DNA of 64,000 nt, taken from the NCBI GenBank assembly GCA_001312325.1, contig BBDJ01000004.1:153182-217181 (forward strand), written 5' to 3'. The translations under genes and the position numbers were made by a program. This DNA is from Lysinibacillus pakistanensis (GTDB lineage Bacteria > Bacillota > Bacilli > Bacillales_A > Planococcaceae). Below, one piece after another: positions 56,921 through 64,000 of this stretch. The notes beneath the pieces were generated by a model that was given only the letters and a program-made list of their open reading frames with translations, was not told the DNA's origin and ran no database searches. Numbering within the stretch: position 1 is the stretch's first letter; each line of letters opens with the position of its first letter.

Positions 56921-57785
56921 GTGAGCGGAAAATTTGCATTTGTTTTATCCATGATTATCTTTGGGGCTGTCGGTATTTTTGCTAAATATATACACCTGCC
57001 ATCCAGTGAAATTGCCTTCTGGATGAGTGTTATTGGCTCTAGTTTTTTTTATTGATAATTTTCATCGTTAAGAAAGAAAAAAATAACGAAAGCATCCATT
57101 TTTCCTAATATATGGCCATTGCTGCTATCTAGTGTAGCGTTATGTGGGAATTGGATTTTTCTATTTCAAGCATACAAAGAAACAACCATTGCCAATGCAG
57201 CGCTTAGCTATTATTTTGCGCCAGTTTTTGTGATTTGTTTATCACCAATTATATTGAAGGAAAAACTGTATCTAAGAAAAATTTTCTATGTAGGTGTGGC
57301 ATTAGTTGGATTATTCTTTATTGTCCATAGCCAAGCTACAGAAGAAAATGGGCAAGATATTGGCATTGTGTATGGGCTTATTGCAGCATGTTTCTATACG
57401 TTGGTGACATTTGTCAATAAGTATATTCATGGACTTAAAGAGCCGGCAAATACAATTCTGCAGCTTTCTTTAGCAGCGTTATTTCTAGCATTTTATCTTT
57501 ATGGAACAACTGGATTTCAAATCATGTATATCGATATAAAATCCATTAGTTTACTAATAGCATTGGGCATTGTCCATGCTGGTATAGGCTTCTATCTTTT
57601 CTTTTTAGGAATGAGTCATTTAAAGGGGCAAAGCATAGCCATTTTAAGCTATATTGACCCTCTAACGTCATTGGTAATCTCAACGATGATTATAGGAGAA
57701 AAAAATGACAATGCTGCAAATAATAGGAGCTATTCTATTGCTTGGCGCGACATTTATTAGTGAAATAGATCAGAAAGAAGTCTAA
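56921..57785 (+). CDS. EamA/DMT-family transporter
   Basis: Predicted ten-helix drug/metabolite transporter of about 286 residues made of two EamA halves (first half begins KFAFVLSMIIFGAVGIFAKY; second half GIVYGLIAACFYTLVTFVNK, each of exactly 20 residues). The substrate is unknown. GTG 56921 is the start, with a modest site AGTAGGAA. Breaks: T8 near 57043-57050 (two gained or one lost), extra A near 57078-57084 and 57700-57706. The repaired end is LLLGATFISEIDQKEV. Confidence 0.87.
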
Positions 57786-57849
57786 TTTTGCTTAAAGGTG
57801 TCATATTGACAGTAAGTTATCTTTACAGTAAATTAAAAGAAATTGCATA

Positions 57850-58015
57850 ATAGCATTGGGTGCCCATTAAGGGAGAATAGGGAATAAAGTGAAAATCTTT
57901 AGCGGTCCCGCCACTGTAAAAAGGAGTTTCATAGAGAATGCCACTAGCATGGTGCTGGGAAGGTTCTATGAAATGTTGAAATTGAGCCAGGAGACCTGCC
58001 TAATTGCTTCTATTA
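57850..58015 (+). ncRNA. cobalamin riboswitch
   Basis: Leader RNA controlling cobT. The highly conserved B12 box appears as GAGCCAGGAGACCTGCC near 57985-58001, preceded by GCGGTCCCGCCACTGTAAA near 57902-57920 and the GGTGCCC / AAGGGAGAA start at 57858-57877. A terminator hairpin follows, so ligand binding should end transcription before cobT. Confidence 0.93.
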
Positions 58016-58029
58016 TATAGACGATGGAA

Positions 58030-58072
58030 AAGTCTGTAGTTTATTTGTCATGAATAAACTGCAGGCTTTTTA
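58030..58072 (+). terminator. riboswitch-controlled terminator upstream of cobT
   Basis: AGTCTGTAGTTTATT / AATAAACTGCAGGCT stem with G-U pairs and T5, between the cobalamin riboswitch and cobT. Confidence 0.85.
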
Positions 58073-58105
58073 TATTGTCTCGAAAGATTGAAAGGGGAAT
58101 GATTC

Positions 58106-59169
58106 ATGCAATTATTACAGCACACGATTAAAAAAAATTCAAAATGCGGATAGCCGTATGATGGAGAAAGCTAGGGAATATATAGACTCTCTGAGCAAGC
58201 CACCTGGAAGCTTGGGGAAATTGGAGAATCTTGCTGTACAGCTTGCTGGTATTACAGGAGAATTATTTCCTAAAATTGAGAGCAAAGCAATTATTGTCTG
58301 TGCAGCAGATCACGGGGTTTGTGAGGAAGATGTAACTTCAAATCCACAGAAGGTCACTTTTTTTACAAACATTGAATTTTCCAAAAGGGCTTACGGGTGT
58401 TTGTGCAATCGCCAGCATAACCAATGCTAAAATTATAACGGTCGACATTGGTGTAAAAGAAGATGTACCGCTTGATGCTGGTGTCATTCTAAAGAAAATT
58501 AAATATGGGACAGACAACATGGCAAAGGGTCCAGCTATGTCAAGAGAGGAAGCTATTCAATCCATCGAAGTAGGAATTGAAGTTGCAACGAACGAAATAA
58601 GAAACGGAGCAGATGTTCTTGGAACTGGTGAAATGGGTATTGGGAATACAACACCAAGTGCGGCTATCCTATCCGTGCTTCATGCCTGTCATCCAAATAT
58701 AGTAACAGGACTAGGTGCAGGTGTTGGAGCTGGGGGAATTACGCATAAGGTGGAGGTTATTCAACATGCTATTGCACTAAACAAGCCTAATCGCCACGAT
58801 GCTATTGATATTCTTGCAAAGGTTGGTGGCTTAGAAATAGGTGCTATGGCTGGAATTGTACTTGCGGCTGCTGCAAATCGCAAACCTGTTGTAATTGATG
58901 GCTTTATTTCTACGGTTGCTGCTCTCATTGCCTTTGAGCTTGAGCCAAAAGTAAAGGACTACATCATTCCTTCCCATGCCTCAGAAGAACCAGGGGCTAA
59001 AATAGCAGCCAAGTTGCTAGGGGTAGAACCAATGCTACATATGAATATGCGTTTAGGAGAAGGCTCTGGTGCAGCTTTAGCCTTTCCAATTTTAGATGCA
59101 GCATGCTCAATGATGAAAAATATGGCAACACTTGAGGAATCTGTAGTGCTAGTAGAATCGAAAGAATAG
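58106..59169 (+). CDS. cobT: nicotinate-nucleotide--dimethylbenzimidazole phosphoribosyltransferase
   Basis: Activates the lower ligand of cobalamin by making alpha-ribazole phosphate. About 353 residues; motifs SKPPGSLGKLE near the N-terminus, AADHGV, GEMGIGNTTPSAAI and MRLGEGSGAALAFPI with the catalytic glutamate. AAGGGGAATG precedes the ATG. Two indels: an extra A near 58130-58137 and an extra T near 58357-58363. It stands alone, without other cob genes, behind its own riboswitch. Confidence 0.95.
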
Positions 59170-59186
59170 ATTGTAACAAAAAGTAT

Positions 59187-59221
59187 AACAAGCCCTTATA
59201 TTCGAACTATGTGGGCTTGTT
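59187..59221. terminator. bidirectional terminator between convergent genes
   Basis: AACAAGCCC / GGGCTTGTT stem between cobT (+) and the channel gene (-). Confidence 0.75.
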
Positions 59222-59226
59222 ACTAT

Positions 59227-59845
59227 TTATAAAATGGCTATACCCGATTGAGCTTTCGTAAAGGCAAACGCCATTTCTTCATATAGGAAAAAAATTCTTA
59301 GCACTGTTATTATACCAAATAATCCATATAAAAAGAGGTCGCCTGTCAATACTTCTAGACCAATCATGAGTCCTGCAAGAGCTGCCCAAACCCCGTAAAT
59401 TTCATCACGTAATACGAGAGGCTTGCGTCTTGCTAATAGATCTCGAACTATGCCGCCTCCTGAACCAGTTAAGACAGCAGCTACAATAACTGCACTAATA
59501 GGCATGTCGAGCTTTACAGCATAGAGGGCACCTTGAATAGCAAATGCCGATAAGCCAATGGCATCCGTAAAGTTTCCCCAGCGATGCCAATGCTGAATTA
59601 GATGATGTGGAAAAATAAAAAAATATAGTAATCGCCGCAAGTGCAATTTGGAACATCATATCCTGTCCCCATAATGTTGTAACAGGCAGGCCAATAAGTA
59701 AGTTACGAATTGCTCCACCACCAAAGGCAGTAACAATACCGAGTATATAAACACCGAATAAATCGTATTCTTCCTCCATGGCGATAATTGCCCCAGAAAT
59801 AGCAAAGGCAATTGTTCCGATAATACTGAAAACCTCCCAAGCCAT
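59227..59845 (-). CDS. TRIC-type cation channel family protein (UPF0126)
   Basis: About 205 residues, six to seven hydrophobic helices in two similar halves, each beginning with a glycine-rich signature: GTIAFAISGAI and TAFGGGAIRN in the first, GLSAFAIQGAL and GSGGGIVRDLL in the second. Family related to YicG/YvgT and trimeric intracellular cation channels. ATG at 59845 is preferred because AAGGGG lies seven bases upstream, overlapping a possible GTG at 59854. One extra base in the run at 59617-59623 (A on the plus strand). Confidence 0.9.
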
Positions 59846-60102
59846 CCCTTTCACCCCTTCTGAAAAATAATGTACTTTCTCATTAAAGTTAAAAAAATTC
59901 TATTAAATGTAAGAGAATCTATGAAATTTCAAAAATAATGAAAGAAGTCCGCACATTAGCTTAGCGCAAATTGCGAGTAGAAACAATAGGCAAGTTTTGC
60001 AGACACATCTACAAATTGTTAAGATGAGATAGGAGAAAGTGAAAACTTCAATTTGTGGGTGTAGGTGCCCGCAATTGAACAAATGTGAATGGAGAAGAAT
60101 GC

Positions 60103-61352
60103 ATGACTTTTACAACGAATTTAACAGAAGAAACGTTAGCATTAGCTACCAAAATAGAGGAAAAGGTTCGCCCGTTTCAAAGGAAGGTAGACGAGATGGC
60201 GTTCTTTAATCAACAAAAGGTGCTTGCAGCTTTTAGGAAGCATCAAGTGAGTGACTATCATTTACACCCTTCTAATGGATATGGTTATGATGATGAGGGA
60301 CGTGACAATTTAGAGCGTGTTTATGCAGAGGTTTTTGGAGCGGAGGCTGCCATTGTACGTCCGCAGATTATTTCGGGGACACATGCCATTACGCTTAGTC
60401 TATTCGGCGTGCTGCGACCGGGTGATGAATTGCTGTATATTTCAGGTCAACCATATGATACATTACAATCCATAGTAGATGGCGGTGATAAGGATACCGG
60501 CTCATTAAAGGATTATAAAATTGCTATCGCCATGTAGATTTAATGGAAAATCAACTGATTGATTGGGACGGGGTAGCGGCTGCTATTACAGAGAATACAA
60601 AAATGATTGCGATTCAACGTTCAAAGGGTTATGCATCACGTCCATCCTTTACTATTGAAGAAATTGCTTCAATGTGTGTGAAAATCCGTGAATTAGCACC
60701 ACAGGCGATCATCTTTGTCGATAATTGCTACGGAGAATTTGTGGAGGCTCAGGAACCGACAGAGGTAGGGGCAGATTTAATGGCAGGCTCTCTGATTAAA
60801 AATCCAGGCGGAGGCTTAGCCAAAATTGGTGGCTATATTGCTGGTCGTGCTGATTTAGTTGAAAAATGTGCCTATCGTATGACGTCACCGGGTATTGGTG
60901 CTGAAGCAGGTGCAACACTAAATACGCTTGGCGATTTTTATCAGGCTTTTTCCTAGCGCCACACGTTGTAGCACAAGCATTAAAAGGCGCAATTTTCACA
61001 GCGGCAATGCTAGAAGAAGTTGGTATGTCTACATCTCCACGCTATGATGCGAAACGAACGGATTTAATTCAATCTGTTTCATTCCAAACGGCTGAACAAA
61101 TGATTGCCTTTTGTCGCGAAATTCAAGCAAATTCACCAATCAATGCCCATTACGCACCAGAGCCAGCCTATATGCCTGGCTATGAGGATGATGTCATAAT
61201 GGCGGCAGGTACCTTTATTCAGGGCTCCAGTATTGAGCTTACAGCAGATGGTCCTATTCGCCCGCCATATACGGCATTTATTCAAGGCGGTCTCACATAT
61301 GAGCATGTAAAATTTGCTATTTGTAGTGCGGTTCAAAAAAATTCAAAAATAG
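60103..61352 (+). CDS. ynbB: YnbB-like PLP-dependent enzyme (methionine gamma-lyase/aluminium-resistance family)
   Basis: About 416 residues, PLP fold type I. Motifs: RPQIISGTHAI, IFVDNCYGEFVE and the lysine-bearing SLIKNPGGGLAKIGG. The family is annotated from an aluminium-resistance protein, but its substrate is not settled. In Bacillus the gene also precedes glnR. ATG 60103 follows GGAGAAG by five bases. Indels: a lost C near 60524, a lost G near 60943-60944, and an extra A near 61335-61341. After repair it ends at TAG 61350. Confidence 0.92.
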
Positions 61353-61377
61353 GTAAGTGAAAAACTATTCTGTTAGG

Positions 61378-61741
61378 TCAATGAAATCAAGGTGCCAAAT
61401 AAAAAGTAAATTCCTATTGAATTTCACTTTTTCTATGAAAAAGCAGAGCGGCAGCAATTAGTGGTTTTTGTAAATGCCTTTGCTTTACTTTTGCAGGAAG
61501 AAAATGTTTGAAATTGTACACTATTGTTGATTGGAGTGCAAGGCTACTCGACTCCCGTGGGACAGACGAGACCCTACACGGAGCGTCAGCGTAGGAAGCG
61601 CCTCGTCGCTCGCCCACAGGAAGCTTTGCTCTGTGCGAAAGCGAAGCGTCAGCAACAAATGTTTTAACTGTGCGAAAGCGAAGCGACAGCAACACGGTTT
61701 TATCTGTGCGAAAGCGAAGCGTCAGCAACAAAGCGATTAAA
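61378..61741. repeat. GC-rich palindromic dispersed repeat with tandem tail
   Basis: Begins with TCAATGAAATCAAGGTG (61378-61394), identical to 63855-63871. A GC-rich core follows at 61550-61623 (CTCCCGTGGGACAG ... CGCCCACAGGAAGC, pairing CCGTGGG with CCCACAGG). The tail has three units of 36-38 bases starting at 61631, 61668 and 61704, each with CTGTGCGAAAGCGAAGCG. It has no transposase. It explains most of the 612-base gap between ynbB and glnR. Confidence 0.75.
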
Positions 61742-61811
61742 CTGGAACGGAAATCACCTTTATTTTGATTTAATATTCATAAAAATTCCCTTGGCCATTT
61801 TTTAATATTAC

Positions 61812-61849
61812 GAAAAACTATTCAAATCGTTATTTTGAATAGTTTTTTT
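61812..61849 (+). terminator. terminator upstream of glnR
   Basis: AAAAACTATTCAAA / TTTTGAATAGTTTTT strong hairpin with T7. Confidence 0.85.
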
Positions 61850-61888
61850 ACAATTTTGTAGCAGTCAAAAAAAATATTAAAAAAACGA

Positions 61889-61905
61889 TGTCAGGAAACC
61901 TTACA
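61889..61905. promoter_or_regulatory. GlnR/TnrA operator
   Basis: TGTCAGGAAACCTTACA is a full match to the consensus TGTNA-N7-TNACA, directly upstream of the glnR -35 element. It implies nitrogen-dependent autorepression of glnRA. Confidence 0.9.
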
Positions 61906-61911
61906 TACTTG

Positions 61912-61940
61912 TTGACAGTGTAAAAATTTCGTTATATGAT
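61912..61940 (+). promoter_or_regulatory. glnRA promoter
   Basis: Consensus -35 TTGACA and -10 TATGAT with a 17-base spacer, 25 bases before glnR. Confidence 0.85.
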
Positions 61941-61964
61941 TAGCGGGTATTGGAGGGGACTTAA

Positions 61965-62340
61965 ATGAGTCGTGAAATTAGACGAACTATGCCGTTATTA
62001 TCTATGAGTATCGTGATGCAATTGACCGAGCTTTCGGCACGCCAAATTCGTTATTATGAAGAACACCATTTAATTGAGCCGCACCGAACAGAAGGCAATC
62101 GTCGAATGTTCTCATTAAATGACGTCGATACATTGCTAGAAATTAAAGATTACTTAGAACAGGGCATGAATATGGCAAAGATTAAAAAAATTATTTGCTA
62201 AAAAGAATAACCCTGTGACGACAGATGAGTCGGATTTAAGTGACTCAGAATTACGTCGTATCATGCGTGAGGAAATGCGTCAAGCACAGCGCATGCAAAA
62301 ATCATCCATCCGACGTGGGGATTTATCCCGATTCTATTAA
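61965..62340 (+). CDS. glnR: glutamine synthetase repressor GlnR
   Basis: MerR-family nitrogen regulator of about 124 residues. HTH region with [23 protein letters not shown] (cited as residues about 20-42) and a C-terminal tail [25 protein letters not shown] (cited for its autoinhibitory RxxLSRFY end) that senses feedback-inhibited glutamine synthetase. GGAGGGGAC precedes ATG 61965. One extra A near 62184-62190. Operon with glnA. Confidence 0.97.
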
Positions 62341-62401
62341 AAGCTTTTAATAGGGTAGGGTAAAGATAAAAGCTAGACAAATTATAGGAGTGTGGAAAAC
62401 T

Positions 62402-63736
62402 GTGGGTAAATACACAAAAGAGGACATTAAACGTCTTATCGAGGAAAAAAAACGTAAGCTTTATTCGTCTACAATTTACGGATATACTTGGCACAATTAA
62501 AAACGTTGAGATTCCTGTAAGCCAATTAGACAAAGCGCTAGAAAATAAAATGATGTTTGATGGTTCATCTATTGAAGGCTTCGTTCGTATCGAAGAATCA
62601 GATATGTATTTATATCCTGATCTAGATTCCTTCGTGGTGTTCCCTTGGACTTCTGAAAAAGGGAAAGTAGCACGCTTCATTTGTGATGTATACACTGCGA
62701 AAGGCGAACCATTTGCTGGTGACCCACGTAACAACCTAAAACGTATCCTAAGAAAAATGGAGGATATGGCTTCACAAGCTTCAATTTAGGACCTGAGCCA
62801 GAGTTCTTCTTATTCAAATTAGATGCAAAAGGCGAACCAACATTAGAGGTAAATGACCACGGTGGTTACTTTGACTTAGCGCCAACTGATCTTGGTGAAA
62901 ATTGCCGTCGTGATATCGTATTAGAGCTAGAAGAGATGGGCTTTGAAATTGAAGCTTCTCACCATGAGGTAGCACCTGGACAACACGAAATTGACTTTAA
63001 ATATGCAGATGCTATCACAGCTTGTGATAATATCCAAACATTCAAATTAGTTGTAAAAACAATTGCACGTAAACACGGCTTACACGCTACTTTCATGCCA
63101 AAACCATTATACGGTGAAGCTGGGTCTGGGATGCACTTCAATGTTTCATTGTTTAAAGGCAAAGAAAATGCTTTCTATGATGAATCGACTGAATTAGGTC
63201 TTTCTGAAACAGCTATGCAATTCATGGCAGGCGTTCTTGCGCATGTTCAAGGCTTCACAGCTGTAACAAACCCTACAGTTAACTCTTATAAACGTCTTGT
63301 TCCTGGTTACGAAGCACCTTGTTATGTGGCATGGTCAGCACAAAACCGTTCACCACTAATTCGTATTCCATCAGCTCGTGGTCTGTCAACACGTGTAGAG
63401 GTACGTTCTGTGGACCCAGCCGCAAATCCTTATTTAGCAATGGCTGTTATTTTAGAAGCGGGTCTAGAAGGGATTCGTCAAAATCTAACTCCACCAGCTG
63501 CAATTAACCGTAACATTTATGTGATGTCTGAAGAAGAACGTAAAGCAAATGGAATTGAAAACTTACCACCAGCTCTTGATGATGCATTAACATTACTTGC
63601 TAAAGACAAAGTAGCGCAAGAAGCGTTAGGTGAGCATATCTATGCAAACTTCAAAGAAGCAAAAGAAATTGAGTTTGATATGTATCGCACTACTGTCCAT
63701 CAATGGGAACGTGACCAATATTTAAAAATGTACTAA
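62402..63736 (+). CDS. glnA: glutamine synthetase type I
   Basis: Central ammonium-assimilating enzyme, about 444 residues, size of the GSI-alpha class regulated by feedback and GlnR rather than adenylylation. Motifs: [42 protein letters not shown] and the glutamate flap [18 protein letters not shown] 62402 is the start. Two indels: an extra A near 62445-62452 and a lost G near 62765-62767 (restoring [10 protein letters not shown]). Confidence 0.98.
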
Positions 63737-63743
63737 TTAAGAT

Positions 63744-63779
63744 TAACCGAGTACCTAATAGAGGATACTCGGTTTTTTA
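63744..63779 (+). terminator. glnRA terminator
   Basis: AACCGAGTACC / GGATACTCGGTT hairpin with T6. Confidence 0.9.
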
Positions 63780-63787
63780 CAGACATA

Positions 63788-63830
63788 TAAAAAGCACAAA
63801 AGCGATGAGGCGTTTAACAACCTCATCGCT
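63788..63830 (-). terminator. terminator for a minus-strand transcript
   Basis: Perfect 10-bp stem AGCGATGAGG / CCTCATCGCT with A-rich sequence on its left, i.e. a T-rich tail on the minus strand. Confidence 0.6.
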
Positions 63831-63854
63831 TCATGTTGTTGAAATACTATTAAG

Positions 63855-64000
63855 TCAATGAAATCAAGGTGACAAATTAAAAAGTATAGCCCTTTTTCAA
63901 AACGAGGGGTTGATCTCCGTTCCGACTGAGTGCTTTCCTGGGGGCGTCCGATGAGCCGCTTCACTCGCATGCTCGCTCCAGGGTCTCATCTTGACGCTGA
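63855..64000. repeat. second copy of GC-rich dispersed repeat (cut by window end)
   Basis: Shares TCAATGAAATCAAGGTG and a following AAAAAGTA with 61378. The reverse complement of 63920-64000 contains GAGACCCTGGAGCG and CGCCCCCAGGAAAGC, parallel to the core of the other copy. With that copy it brackets glnRA. Confidence 0.65.

Noticed and set aside
61531..61740. Open frame of 69 residues over the GC-rich repeat
   Set aside because: It arises from the repeat itself, lacks a ribosome binding site and has no plausible protein composition.
61631..61741. Three similar units with CTGTGCGAAAGCGAAGCG, looking like a short CRISPR array
   Set aside because: Variable parts are only about 10-18 bases, no cas genes are near, and the units belong to a larger dispersed intergenic repeat.

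Overview
The window comes from a low-GC, spore-forming Bacillota chromosome, most likely Lysinibacillus or a close relative. The order ribonuclease J2, SpoIIIE/FtsK, ymfC, ymfF-ymfH-ymfI-ymfJ-ymfK-ymfM, pgsA, cinA, recA, rny, ymdB, spoVS ... miaB, ymcA, cotE, mutS, mutL ... miaA, hfq ... glnR, glnA follows the Bacillus subtilis rnjB-to-glnA backbone. spoVS and cotE show it sporulates. The SLH-anchored surface protein and a glycerol kinase without the PTS-phosphorylated histidine fit Lysinibacillus. The genus name is inference; no 16S rRNA is present.

Layout: 1-4752 RNA decay and DNA translocation (rnjB, ftsK/spoIIIE, GntR regulator). 4807-9982 BMP-family lipoprotein plus nucleoside-type ABC transporter. 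10211-16402 M16 peptidase pair, reductase, small conserved proteins, RodZ-like protein and pgsA. 16420-22699 cinA, recA with its LexA box, rny, ymdB, spoVS. 23131-25738 2-oxoacid:ferredoxin oxidoreductase korAB. 26291-30548 a LanFEG-type antimicrobial-peptide ABC transporter with its two-component system. 30842-34459 a large secreted beta-helix/InlB-repeat/SLH protein. 35239-41661 an uptake operon (solute-binding lipoprotein, AlkP-superfamily enzyme, two permeases, ATPase, DeoR regulator, PHP phosphoesterase). 41930-49525 miaB, ymcA, cotE, mutS, mutL. 49550-52715 glpK-glpD, then a hydrolase, miaA, hfq, a rhodanese, a damaged NERD protein, an AraC relic and an EamA exporter. 57850-59169 a cobalamin riboswitch controlling cobT. 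59227-59845 (minus) a TRIC-type channel. 60103-63736 a YnbB-like PLP enzyme and glnR-glnA.

Reading frames are interrupted at roughly one hundred places. Nearly all are one extra base in an A or T run of six or more, with a smaller number of lost bases in G runs and a few other sites. Housekeeping genes (recA, rny, mutS, mutL, glnA, pgsA) are hit as often as accessory ones, so I treat these as sequence errors. Each gene is listed once over its full extent, with the indel sites stated; lengths are after repair. Only about ten genes are uninterrupted.

Non-coding sequence is rich: many intrinsic terminators, a LexA box, a perfect GlnR box, a cobalamin riboswitch, candidate operators for the GntR, DeoR and OmpR-type regulators, three families of dispersed repeats (a multi-hairpin element, a 21-bp periodic repeat, and a GC-rich palindromic element), and long repeats inside the surface-protein gene.
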